DNA of 64,000 nt, from assembly GCA_949357655.1 (NCBI GenBank), contig CASHTG010000002.1, forward strand, positions 1,116,001 to 1,180,000, read 5' to 3'. The notes below the pieces were generated by a model, which was not told the origin of the DNA, made no database searches, and worked only from the letters and a program-made list of their open reading frames with translations. The position numbers and the translations under genes were made by a program. The DNA comes from Parascedosporium putredinis (taxonomy: Eukaryota; Ascomycota; Sordariomycetes; Microascales; Microascaceae). Below, piece after piece: positions 12,360-24,332 of the stretch (its first letter is position 1; the number at the start of each line of letters is the position of its first letter).

Positions 12360-13888
12360 AACAAGCAGGATCATACTCGCATTTGACGTTGATGGCCCAA
12401 GATTTGGGTGCTTGGGCTGTATGATGGTGAACGATGAACGCTTACCAAGTCACCCGTGCGGCAACTCATCGGGAGAAAGGGGGCGGAAATAGCAAATAGA
12501 AAGGACTGACTGGCTCGTTCGTAGCCAGGCGTTCTTTCCCTCCCTCGCTCGGGACATGTTGGCGTTTTTGTGTACCCAACCGCCCATGGGGAAGTGAACA
12601 TTGAACCGTATCCACGCATATATTTTAGGTCGTTTTCTTCACGTCATTCCCGGCCGGGGAAAATGTGCGCCTACGGCACGACTCCCTTCCGCGGCACCTC
12701 GAATGATTCGCATCGAATCCCCCTGTCGTCGGAACCAACTGGGCCAAGCAGACGAAAGCGAGTCCGGTGGCAATAAGGCTCGAATAGCTCTGCTACCCAG
12801 CGGGATCAATGTCCCCCTATTTTTCCCCTTCTCCCGACGGGTCTTGGGGCAGGGGTCTTCGTCGAGGCCCAACATGGCCCAATAGAATCCAGACTCGTTT
12901 CGACAGCTGTGTCTGCTGATCGAGCCGACCCTTGGTGCCGAGAACAGCTAACCTTCGCCCCGTCTGGGGTAAGGATCGGAATGGATCGTGGACCCTTTCC
13001 TCGAGACCTGCGCTTTCCCAGAATGGAACTGTGGGAGGGCGGTCAGGTTTGTTCCTGTCGGCAGGAGCGCGTCGCTCTGGCGAATTTGTGTTCGTGGGTT
13101 TTTGCTTGGGCAGCTGAGCCAGGTCGATTTTCCCTTCACCGCGATATTGGTGTACGTCTATAGGAAGTGAAGGCGCCAAGTGGGTTTACGGCTGTTGATC
13201 AATTTTCTTCAATGCTTCTCTCCTTTTAGGAGTTACATGTAGTTTAGATGTAGTTTTCTTGCATGTATCCTAATTCCCTTGGCTTTAAGGATCGTGTATC
13301 ACAATGTGTCTCCGATGTCTCGAGAGACATCGATCTAGTAATTGCATCTCACGAGACTGCACTTCATCTCCACGCCACATCCGCCACGTCTCTGTGGTTT
13401 TCAGGCACGGTTATCACCATACTTATCCCCCATGAGAAAGATACTTGGGAGAATGGCTTTTGTTCGGGTTTCGGGGAGCCATGTAATGCAGAAAAAGAAA
13501 CAGAAACCAAAGGTAGACAAAGACAAGCAAATAATCGTCAAGAAAACAAATGGTCGTGGCATACCGGTGATTGGCCTGCATTGCTGCCTGACTAGGTTAC
13601 GAACCGCTCGTGGCCACTCCCCAGCACACTCGAAGGGGACGATCCGACAACCTATCAATCTGAGCCCAGTGGCTGCTGTGGAGGTTGTTGCCAGCTCCGG
13701 AGGATCAAAGGGACGCCTTCTCTATAAGACTGCCGCTTTGGTGGCGAAGATGAAGGGTGGGATGCAAACCTCTTTTTGTGTGACACCGAGATCTTAAATC
13801 CATGACCCAGACAGACACTGCAGGCGGCGATCAACTGAGTCGAAGCAGAGAGTGTTGAAGTCCAAAATTATCTCAGTAAAGGAAAGCC
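12360..13888. other. Intergenic region, 1.5 kb, no gene seen
   Basis: Only short overlapping ORFs in several frames, none with a recognisable protein signature. It is the upstream region of the next + gene. Confidence 0.5.
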
Positions 13889-16800
13889 ATGGCTAGAGTA
13901 AAACTCGTCGCTCTGCTCTCCAATATCGTCACATCCACCCGAGAACTGTACCAAGAGCTCAAGTTCGCCAGCGCCCACCACGCCGCCCTTTCTACGCAGG
14001 TTGACAGCACGAAAAAGGTATGCCCCCTTTCCCTATAGATGCACTCCAGCACTAGACAAAGGCCTCAAAGAAGAACCACACGAAGAATTACCTATCCTTT
14101 TCGCCTTGTCCAATACACATTGTCCCAAATAAGAGGCGGTCATATATGCTAACGTCCCCTCCCCTTCCATAGACCATCGAATTCGCCGCAAATGCCCTCT
14201 CCGACATCATCGAGCGCTGCCCCGACGGCGCCCTCAGCCACGTCGTCGACCCCGCCCAGCTCCGGCGCCTCCTCCGCGACTGCGCCGCCCGCATCGAAAA
14301 CGCGAAAGAGATCCTCTGGCGCTGCCGCGTCGCCGGCATGCGGGGCCGCCTACGCTTCGCCCTCCGCCGGGCCGACGTCCAAGCCATCCTGCGCGACCTG
14401 AGCCCCGTGGCGCTCTGGCTCTGTGTAAACCTCTCGGCCGTCGTGGTCGGGCTCGCGCGCCGGCTGGCCGGCGCCGCGGAGGCGGGCGCCTCGCTGGGCG
14501 AGGAGAAGCTGCTACTCGCGAGGGCGTTTGGCGGCCGCGCGTGCGTCGAGGCCCAGATGAAGGAGGCGCTGGAGGCCGTGGCCGCGCTGATGGGGCCGGA
14601 CCCCGCGGCGGGCTTGGCGAGGGAGGCTCAGAAGAAGAAGGAGGGGAAGAGTCGCGGGGTGGAGAGGAGGTTGCTCAAGGCGAGGGGCCCGAGGGAGAAG
14701 TTGCTCCGTCGGCCGGCGAAACAGGGTGGTATCGGGATGGGGTACGGGTTTTCCGTAGGATGAGCCTGTCGGAGAGGAAACCGGACGCTCGTGAACCTGC
14801 TGCGACGACGGCTCGCGAGGAGGTTGGGGAGGGTTCCGAGAAGCATGAGCGACACACCCCGTCCACCGGGTGGTCTATACAGCGTATCCCCACGGGAAAC
14901 ATGATGAAGAAGGGCCTCTTGCTCGCGCCCCAGGCGACGGCGGCCATGGCTGCAGAGAGGAGTCCGAGCAGGTACGTGCCACTCCCGACGCCCGCGCCGA
15001 CGGACTCGACGGTCAGCCGGCGTACGAAAAGGGGACTGAACCCTTCCTTGCACCGACCGCCTCCTCCGGCTGTACCAACGCCCCCGAGCAATAATGGTGG
15101 CCGCGCGCTGGAGCTCATGAGCGGCGCGCTCGCGGCCCTGGACTCGCGGAGCAGCTTCTCCCTCCACCATCGGAGTCAGCTGTACAAGATCGGGTTCGGC
15201 TCGAATCGCGCGAGATCGCCGCATACGCCGTGGCGACGGTCGAGATCGAGCAGCGGTGCCGGATCATCGGGTTCATCTTCCAGCGGGGTGCGTTACCACT
15301 GGCCCCGTCCAGCGGTGAGATCACGCCTCTCAACACGAGCCACTCGGACCTCGGGAAGCCGACGACGAATCACCGCGTCACATCTCAACTACCTCCTCGT
15401 GCTCCTCCTTCGTCCTCTCCCTCGTCCTCGACTTCATCTTCCTCCTCTTCCTCATCGACTGCGTCGGAGAAACAGACCACCACGCAAACCGCGCCCGAAG
15501 AGAGACCAGACGATTTCCTCGACGCATTTGCGAGAATCATGGAGCAGAAGCAACAGCAAGCATCCTCCACAACCAACAACGCGGCGAACCCCGTGAGCAA
15601 ACTGAACTGGGCACCAGGCACGTGGTTGGGCATCGCGGGATGGGTCGACGCGGCGTGGGCCTTCCTCTTCTTCCAGAGACAGGACGGCTGGGTCCAGCTC
15701 TCCCTCGTTCCCGACGACAGCGCCCGAAGCGCCGTGCTCCTCGAGCCCATCATCCAAGTCCCGGTGAACTCGCCGATGCACTGCGAAGTCACGCGGGGCT
15801 ACCACGGACGCACCGTCATCCGCCTCTTCATCTTTATCAAGGACGAGGACGAGTCCTGTTCCCTCGTCGAGTGCAGGCTCGACTTCGGCAAGTGCCTCGA
15901 GGCCGGCCAGACGCCCTGCTGGGCCATGGAGCGGTTCGAGATCCACCCGCCGCCCCCGGCGGACCGCAGGTGGAGGATCTCATCGCCTGGGACACGGGCA
16001 TGTCGGTGCTCCTCGCCGCCTCGGCCTCGGGCGGCGTAGTGAGCGTGTACGAACGCACGAGCCTGACGGGGAACTGGGAATCTATCCCCTACCCGGAAAA
16101 GATCCCCGTGGAGGCGGGCGACTACATCTTCCACACCGAGCTTCCGGGCAGCCACAAGGTGCGATTGCGAAGGCTCAACGGCGCGGGCATTACGCAGTAC
16201 GAGGTGGACGGGTACGAGAGTTGGCGTGACTTACACCACGAACAGCCCAACACCAAAGGCAGCGGCAGCGGTAGAGGAGCGGCGGCGGCGGCAGTGGCAG
16301 CGGCGCGCGCCTCAACGTCCTCGGCAAGGAGGTCGACTGGCACCGCCACCCGCCCAAAGCCTCCCCGGGCTCCTGCCGCGTGGTGCACAACGCCAACGGC
16401 ACGGTGGCGGGCATATTCTGCCAGACGGCCGAAGACGACATCTACCTGTTCCGCGGCCACCCCTGGTGGAACGACCTCCACTCGCCCGAATTCGTCTGCT
16501 CCGTCCTGCCGGGCTCCAAGTTCGTCGTGTCCGAGAGCCGACGCATGCTCATCTTCGTGTCCCGCGAGAACGAGATGCAGCGCGTCGACTTTGGCCTCGA
16601 CCGCGAGGGCGAGGTCACCATCGAGACCGTCGGCCCCCTCTTTTCCGGAAACTGCGTGGCCACCACCTTGCCGGACTTGCTGCTCAAGAGCCCCATCGAC
16701 GACTACCTGCAGTACCGGCCCCTCTACCAGGGGAGCAGCGCCGACTACTACGACACCGAGTCTTCCTCGTCCTCGTCGTCCTCTTCTTCGGGCCACCACA

Positions 16801-16934
16801 ACGGGCTGGAGCACGGCGCCTCCACTGTCACGTCCAGTTCGTTTCGGTCGTCGCCATTCGATGACGCGAGCCGCTCTTGGTTAGGCCTCCCGGAGACGGA
16901 CACGGCCCCGCTATTGGGCTCGCAGGCGACGTGA
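13889..16934 (+). CDS. Unrecognised large protein: helical (HeLo-like?) N-terminus, Ser-rich linker, beta-rich C-terminus
   Basis: Exon 1 (13889-14017) encodes MARVKLVALLSNIVTSTREL. Intron 14018-14172 (GTATGC...CATAG) joins in phase to TIEFAANALSDIIERCP. The first 150 or so residues are helical. They end in a basic segment followed by a leucine-rich helix (RGRLRFALRRADVQ, then LWLCVNL), a pattern I associate with the HeLo-like N-terminal domains of fungal STAND and ankyrin proteins; this resemblance is an inference. A low-complexity middle follows, with a Ser run at about 15409-15470. The C-terminal half is beta-rich and aromatic (TWLGIAGWVDAAWAFLFFQ, VVHNANGTVAGIFCQ, EDDIYLFRGHPWWND) and could be a propeller or lectin-like fold. 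Frame breaks occur near 14640, 15220, 15970 and 16280. Composition and reading resume after each, so I keep one gene, but the middle third is uncertain. Two adjacent genes cannot be excluded. Confidence 0.55.
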
Positions 16935-17146
16935 TGCGGAACGGATTGGCTGCGAGACATCGGACGCTGGGGCTGGTGCCTGAGGCCGGTTTCGGAATGT
17001 AGAATGTACTATTGGGTATCATGGCATATCACGAGGCGAGACTGCTCGTTGTCTTGGACCAGTAACAAGATTATGCGAGATTGGCTGTCTGCATCCTCGT
17101 TGGTTTTATTCCTTTCCTTGTATTTTCTCTTTTCATATCCTACACA

Positions 17147-17192
<46 letters not shown>

Positions 17193-18146
17193 CCGTTCAG
17201 TTTATGACAGGGCCTGTCGCTATAGTCACTAGGGTTAGGGTTATAATTCAGGGTAATTTTTAGTGGTTCGCATCTCCTTCCAGCTTCATCGTACGTGAAA
17301 TTCGTAGACCCCAAATCCCCCACGACCCACCATCGAGGAATTTCCATGGGACATGGATTGGAGACTGGTAATTAGGCTCTAAATCCTGGCTCGACCTCTC
17401 GCTTGCACGCACCTTCACATCCTGCCCACGTATTTCTTGTTCGTGAGACGAGGCCCCGTGTGAATTGATTCGGTCCCTTGACCCGCTATACAGCGCGATA
17501 TGGGGTGAGGGGCAGGGTCCATGTCCGCCAAGGGTCTGATCCAGCTCGAGGATAATAAGGGGGATCGGGACTCGCCAGCGCGCGTTAGCGTCTCCAGCGA
17601 GGGGCTGGGGCGGGGAAGTCGAGATTCGAGCTTCCCCCTTGTCGTTTGTTGGTTGGCCCACATCACCACGTCGTTTTTGGCCTTTGGGCTCTCCAACACC
17701 CCCGCTTTGCTAGCCCTCACGCCAGAGCTGATGAGAACGGGGACAACAGCCAGCTTGCAGTGGCTGGCCCGCCAAGGATCTATGGATGCTTCGCTCCAAC
17801 GCTATGTAGCAGCCATCCAAACTTTCTGGTCATGCTGCCTGGACGAAGCTTGATAGGCAGGACCCGACTAGATCCAGGGGTCGTCCGCATTAGGTCCTCA
17901 GCCGCACTTCAAGAAGGAGCTTCCAGCTTCCCCGAGGTTTGCTTCTGGAAGGGGCGAGCTGAGAGGGGCATCTTTTTTGGCGGTGTCCTCCTTTTTCTTC
18001 ACTTTTTATTTTATTTCTCCTTCCTCTGCCAACCTTTTTTTCTATCGCCATCTTTTCCCCTCTTGCCTCATTTGAATCATGAGTATCGCCGCCCTCGCTC
18101 GGCAGATGTCCCTGGATTCCAAAGAGAAACCCACCGCCCCCGCACC
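16935..18146. other. Intergenic region, 1.2 kb, with CT microsatellite and telomere-like motif
   Basis: No gene seen. It contains a (TC)n tract, a short TTAGGG-like element at 17229-17242, and a pyrimidine-rich stretch at about 17980-18070 just before the next start codon, which probably belongs to its promoter or 5' UTR. Confidence 0.5.
17151..17189. repeat. (TC)n microsatellite
   Basis: About 19 uninterrupted TC dinucleotides in the spacer 3' of the unrecognised large gene. Confidence 0.95.
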
Positions 18147-20249
18147 ATGGTTGCAGTCAAAGCTCCCGGCTTCGGCCTCAAGGTCGACGGCAAAGACGCC
18201 CGTCCCAGGTTCCCCAATGCCATTTCGGGCTGGCGCAGCAACGGTGTCCCGGTCCGCGAGCAGCGCATGCTCGCCTTCATCGATCGCATCTCGGATAAGC
18301 CCAATTGGGAAACCAAGGTGTTTGACGAGACGATCCTCGCCAAGTGGCGCGAGGAGGCGTCGGCGCGGCCTGAGGATCTGAACGGCGACGTTGTGCTTTC
18401 GGAGGAAATGTTTGACTTTGTAGGTTAACGGCCCCGTCTGTTTCGCCTTGGAAACCGGGGAGGGACAAGAGTGTTTACAGCCAGTTTCCGCTTTATCTAT
18501 TTGCTAATTCACTGTCCACCTTTTTCCCCCTCATAATAGTGCATCAAAGAACTGCAAGACAAGGCCGAAACCTTCAAGAAGACGGGGCTCGTCAACATCT
18601 ACGACTCCGAGGTCACCATCGTCAAATCCGACACGGCCGTTTCCGAAGACCTGCGCCAGTCCCTAATCCAGGCCGTCAAGGTCCTCGAAGACGTGCCGGA
18701 CCACAAAAGGACTGGCACCCCGGCTCGGAGGGGACCGTCCTCGACCTGCTCCATCCTTCGCTGTTCCCCGTCATTTTCGGCGTCACCCGCGCCCTCCCCG
18801 AGGGGACGGTGCCGATCGAGAACTGCATCAGCTACACGGGCAAGGGCGAGCTCACGGACAAGTTCGAGCCTCCCGAGGGCGGCAAAAAGAGTACGGCTCG
18901 TTCCAGTGGCTGCCGACCGACGTCGAGCTCACCGACTCGGGCGCCAAGTTTCTCGGCTACGTCAACAACCTGCACCCGGAGCGCCACGCCGAGGTGGTCA
19001 AGGTCCTCGAGAAGATGGTGGACGCCGCGCTTCCCCTGTGGAACGAGAGCCTGAGCGGCTACTACTTGAGGCCGCGCATCGACCTCGCGGGGACGGGTTC
19101 CGACGACTGGTGCTATCCCGAGGGGCTCAAGTATCAGATCCCCGGCAGGGAGGGACCGATGTCGTGGTGGGACCCCGTCACCGACGAAGTCGGGGAGGGA
19201 GTCCTCGATGAGGAGACGGGGAGATGGAGTACGAGGAAGACGAGGACGACGACTGGAAGTACGAGAGCCACTTCTACGACTGGAAGACGTCGAACCGCAT
19301 CCTCGTCTACAGGGAGCCGCGCGCCTACGAGCCCCAGGCCAGCCTCCCGAAAACCCACTGCCGGGACCTAGAAGACCTGGTGACGGACCTGAAGAAGCAA
19401 TCGCCCGACAACACGATCCAAGTCATCGTCAAGCTCGCCAACATCGAGCTCACGCCAGAGAACCCACACTACGCGGGCGGGAGCTGGCACGTGGAAGGCG
19501 CGCTCAACGAGGGCATCTGCGCCACGGCCATCTACTACTACGAGCAAGACAACATCACCGACAGCCACCTACGTTTCCGGCAGGGCCTCGACGCGGAAGA
19601 AATCATCATGCTCCCCGAGCAAAACGAGTACGAGAGCCTCGAGCGCTTCCTCGGCGTGGAGCAGGAAGGTTCCGCCGTGCAGGAGCTGGGCGAGGTGCTC
19701 ACGCGGGAGTCGCGCATGCTCGTGTTCCCCAACTGCATGCAGCACCAGGTGCAGCCCTTTGAGCTCCAGGATCCCACGCGCCCGGGCAGGCGCAAGATCT
19801 TGGCCATGTTCCTCATCGACCCCAACCGGCCGGTGCTCTCGACCTGCAACGTGCCGCCCCAGCGCAGGGACTGGTGGGCGGACGAGGTGCGTCGGCAAAA
19901 CGCGCTTGACAAGCTGCCGGCGGAGCTGTTTGACCACACCGTCGGGCTGGTGGACGATTTCCCCATCTCGTGGGAAAAGGCGCTCGAGTACCGTGAGAAA
20001 TTAATGGAAGAGCGGTCTAATATGAATGACAAGGTGACGGACGAGATCATTTCTGTAAGTCGAGTTCCCTTTTCTTTTTCTCTCGCCGGTTGCTCACCTT
20101 CCTTGGTTTCCCCTTCCCCCTTGAACGATGGACACCGGGGAGTTAAGGTTATCGTCGGCTTTCACGCCGTGTGTAAATCGGAAAACATACTGACCCATTT
20201 CTCTTCACCCCCACGTGTATAGGAGGCCTTCAGTTTCTGCGAGCATTAA
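18147..20249 (+). CDS. DUF4246 family protein
   Basis: Member of the fungal DUF4246 family, whose biochemical function is not established to my knowledge. Start ATG 18147 has a strong context (CACCATGG); an upstream ATG at 18079 lies in another frame and would need a shift. Exon 1 ends at FSEEMFDF-type sequence (VVLSEEMFDF). Intron 18420-18539 (GTAGGT...AATAG) joins in phase to CIKELQDKAE. Family landmarks follow: DWHPGSEGTVLDLLHPSLFP, FQWLPTDVEL, GYVNNLHPERH, AALPLWNESL and GGSWHVEGALNEGICATAIY. Intron 20055-20221 (GTAAGT...TATAG) leads to a nine-codon last exon (EAFSFCEH, TAA 20247-20249). Frame breaks at 18715-18718 (AAAA), 18884-18888 (AAAAA) and near 19215 are each repaired by a single base, so the gene is probably intact in the organism. 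The protein would be roughly 600 residues and cytosolic, with no signal peptide. Confidence 0.88.
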
Positions 20250-22645
20250 TACAGATGGGGAAGAGGGACCAAACAGGCACGGGTTAAGAGAAAGAGAGAA
20301 AGAGCCGAGCAGCCGAGGATATAAGAAGTAAGAAGGTACATTGGGGATGCGTGGGATGGATTGAGAGAAACAAGCTATCTATGTAAAAGAAGGAGAAGAT
20401 CAGGCGTTGATCTTCTCTCGGTGCTTGCCAGTTTGAGTCCTTCACATGGACTGCACACACGCACAAATACATGTAGCCGCATGTGTAAGGAAAACACGAG
20501 CCCACTTGATATGCTGTACCCACGTGCCGCTCCAACATCCGAACATGTCAATCAACATTCCCCCTCTCATTTTGTTCTTGTAGTGCCCTTGAGCTTCTGT
20601 TACTACTTTGGATGGTAATCGCCGACATCCATTCCATCTTTATTACTACACAAGAATTGGCCTTCTTGAGCTTTTCCTACAGCAGCTCCGCTGTGGAATT
20701 TGCCTACTTCCGATCTTTGTCACAGTTATTCCTTCGTTCTTGTTTGCTCCGGCTTGGCGCCCCGGTGTGCAAAAGTCGCGAAACGTTGTGCCTCACCAAG
20801 TCGACTGCAACGGGTTCCACGTCTCGGAATTGCGAGCGTCGTCGTCACTAGCCAAACACGGCAGTTTCAGCCGCAACCCACATCTACGCACACACGGGCA
20901 CTCACAACCGGCCGAACAGGGACGGAAGTATAACCTTTTTATTTTTCCGAGGCCCCTGGCTACATGGATCGAAGCCGCAAAAGTATTTACCGGTTCCTAC
21001 CTCGGTGGCGGTAGTTGATAAAGATTCTAGAAGGAAATTTCAACCAAAGATGGACAAGGGGCGAAAAGATGAGCAAGGCAAAAAAGCAACGGAAAAAGGA
21101 AACGCGTACGAGGACTACCGAGGTATACCTGACACTATCTTTCTATCCTAAAGCAAAGCCATGTCTCCCGCAGGTCACTTTTCGGGTTCCGAGAAGAAGG
21201 TTGGTTGTCAAACGGTTGCCATCCGACGTCACATCCGCCTTGCGCAACGAAGGCAACGTTAGTTGCATCAGGTTCAAGATGCGCTAGAAGCAAAGAGGAA
21301 AAAGAAAAATCACATACACTAGGCACGGGCCAAGAAGAGCCAAGTTGCGATGAAAAGCTTGAACAGGGGGAGCTCCCATGACATCATTCAGGGTTTTCTT
21401 CGCCGCGGCCGGCAGAAAAAGGAAAAAAAGAAAAAGAAAAGAATGTACTTTTATGCAGACCAAAGAGAGAAGAGAGATAACAGAGAGAAAAAATACCACC
21501 GAGAAGGAGGCGAGCACACTTCTCCACCGGGGTCACGTATAGGTTCGGGATTGGTCACGGAGGCGTGGCCGGTCCACAGAAAAACAGTGGGCAAGGTGGG
21601 CGTCAGGTCCACCGCTATGCTCCACGGGAGAGGGAACATTGAAGTCGTCTCTCCAAAGCCCCGGCCCGGACGACGGCTGCGGCTGGCTGGCCGGGTGTAG
21701 TGCCCGCTTCCCCTACTTGGCCTGCACTCACAATGCACCCGCCCACACAAACGCCTTCTCCTGTGTGTCTCAGGCAGCAGTGTCTCGGGAGGGGCCAAAA
21801 GGGGTTGAAAGATAAGATCAATCTCTGGAAAAGAATCTCTTGGCCGAACGATGAGGCGCTTGCCCTGCTTGCCAAGGCGTTCCAAGGAGTCAGGCAGGTA
21901 TGGAGATATATATCTCGCGACACCGATCGCAATCTTCGACTCTTCAACCACATCCGGGGTCTTACTCCGTTCAACCATGTATCGCGAGCGGGGTCAAGCG
22001 GGGAAAACCACAAGAACAAAGAAGAGCAAAAAGCCCTCTTTTTCTCCTTCCCATCAAGAGGTACCCCGAGAAGCCTATGTGACGACATTGCGGGCCACGA
22101 CGGGGGAGTGTAAAGATCGAAATCTCTCTCTCGAGTCTAGACTGCTCCACGACCCCCATCCCATCAGGCGCATGTGGAACTCCTGTGCCAGGTTTTCGGC
22201 ATCAAGTCCTCCCCTTTTTTCTTCTTTTCCTTTCCGTCTTCTTTCGAGGAAGAGGAAGGAGACCTGGCGATCCTCCCCTTCCGTCCGGAGGAACCCCGTG
22301 AAGGAATCCGCCCCCGGAGTCTCTATAAGATGGGGGTCCCTCCCACCCCACGGTGGAGGAAGGTTTGCGGCAAGAGGCGTAACGATCAAAAGCAAAAAGA
22401 TTAAAAAAAAACAAGGTTGATCTGTTCTTTCAACTTTGTCCTCGTCTGAGTTTGTCGCTGAGGTTCTTTTGTTATTCTGCCGTTCAAGCTTTACACTGTT
22501 TCCTTTCCTCACATCCCATCTTTCCCTTGCTCTTCCAGCCTGGTCACTAGATGTCACCTCCCTCCTGTTGATCCGTCTCCAGTTTTTCACCGCGGGAAGG
22601 TAAAAAACACAAAGCCGCCAAAAATAACATATTTGGACTCCAAGG
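20250..22645. other. Intergenic region, 2.4 kb, upstream of sugar porter
   Basis: No supportable gene. It has purine-rich stretches (about 21415-21500) and a possible TATA-like TCTATAAGA at about 22319-22327, some 320 bp before the sugar-porter start. Confidence 0.45.
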
Positions 22646-24332
22646 ATGGATGTCCAAACCAGCGATGTCGGCGTACCGACCTTCTGGGGCACCTCAGGCA
22701 GGAGGCTCCAGATGATGGTCACCGCCGTCGCGACCACCGATTTCCTCCTCTTTGGGTACGACCAGGGCGTCATGTCCGGCATCATCACCGCCGAGGCCTT
22801 TACGCACGACTTCCCCGAGGTCGTGTCCGAGGGCAGCGCCTACGAGGGCTTCGTCACCTCCATCTACGCCGTCGGCTGCCTGTTCGGCGCCCTCTTCATC
22901 CTGGGCTTCGGCGACCACCTCGGCCGCCGCATGTCCATCTACCTCGGCGCCGTCGTCATGATTATCGGCGTCATCATCCAAATTGCTTGCGTGCCCGTGA
23001 GCGGAGGCACCACCGCCCAGTTCATCATTGGTCGCTGCATCACCGGCGTCGGCAACGGCATCAACACCTCCACCATCCCCACCTATCAGGCCGAGTGCAG
23101 CCGCTCCCACAACCGCGGGAAGCTCATCTGCATAGAGGGCGGCAATGTCGCCATCGGCACTCTGATTGCGTACTGGATCGACTACGGCTCCATCTACGGG
23201 CCCCACGCCTTTACTTGGAGGTTCCCCATCGCGTTTCAGTGCGTCTTCGCCATCATTGTGCTGATCCTCAACACTAGACTGTAAGTTTTGACAATATTTC
23301 TACAATTGTATGTACAAAACTAATCCCTCTCCTTACAGTCCCGAGTCGCCCAGATGGCTCCTCACAAAGGACAGACACGAAGAAGCCTCCAAAGTACTCG
23401 CCGCCCTCGCAGGCAAACCCACCAGCGACCCAGAAGTCCGCGCCGAGATCGCCGCCATCGTCGAGTCCATCAGCGCCTCGGGCCACAAGGGAGGCATAAC
23501 CCCGATGTCCGCCCTCTTCACCAACGGCAAGACCCAGCACTTCCGCCGCATGATGCTCGGCCTCTCCTCCCAGATGATGCAGCAGCTGTCCGGCTGCAAC
23601 GCCGTCATCTACTACTTCCCCATCCTCTTCCAGACCTCCATCGGCGTCTCCCACAACATGGCCCTCCTCCTCGGCGGCGTCAACATGATTGTCTACTCCA
23701 TCTTCGCCACCACCTCGTGGTTCGTCGTCGAGCGCGTCGGCCGCCGCAAGCTCTTCCTCATCGGTACCGTGGGCCAGTGTCTGTCCATGGTCCTTGCCTT
23801 CGCCGCTCTCATCCCCGGCACCGAGTCCGCCGCCAAGGGTGCCGCCGTCGGCCTCTTCACCTACATCGCCTTCTTCGGCGCCACCTGGCTTCCTCTTCCT
23901 TGGCTCTACCCCGCCGAGATCAACCCGCTCAAGACGCGAGCCAAGGCCAACGCCGTCTCCACCGTGTCCAACTGGCTCTGGAACTTCTTCATCGTCATGA
24001 TCACCCCCGTGCTCATCGACAAGATCAGCTGGGGCACTTACCTCTTCTTCGCCGTCCTCAACGCCATCTTCTTCCCCATCATCTACTTCCTCTACCCCGA
24101 GACCTCCCAGCGTACCCTCGAGGAGATTGACCACATCTTCGCCAAGGGCTTCGAGGAGAACATGAGCTACGTCCGCGCCGCCAAGGAGCTGCCGCGCCTC
24201 GGCACCGATATCCATGACCACTACGCGCGCGAGGACACTGAAAAGGCTGGGCCTTCCACTGGTACCGACTCCGTTTCCGACAACGGATACTCCCCTCCTG
24301 GTCAGGGCGAGAAGGAGAAGAATGAAGCTTGA
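22646..24332 (+). CDS. MFS sugar porter (hexose-transporter type)
   Basis: Proton-coupled or facilitative sugar uptake at the plasma membrane. Start ATG 22646 (MDVQTSDVGVPTFWG). Exon 1 is 22646-23280; intron 23281-23338 (GTAAGT...TACAG, branch CTAATCC) splits the Leu codon before PESPRWL; exon 2 is 23339-24332. Sugar-porter signatures are all present and in order: FGYDQGVMSGI in helix 1, GDHLGRRMSIYLG in the helix 2-3 loop, GRCITGVGNGINT, PESPRWLLTKDRHEEA after helix 6, QQLSGCNAVIYYFP in helix 7, VERVGRRKLFLIG, and PETSQRTLEEID after helix 12. The hydrophobic segments suit a twelve-helix protein of about 540 residues. This is the one long gene in the window with no frame break. The sugar specificity cannot be read from sequence. 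A long antisense ORF over the gene is a GC-bias shadow. Confidence 0.95.

Noticed and set aside
17521..17853. 110-codon plus-strand ORF upstream of the DUF4246 gene
   Set aside because: Overlapped by a competing frame, no motif, and in the expected promoter or 5' UTR position.
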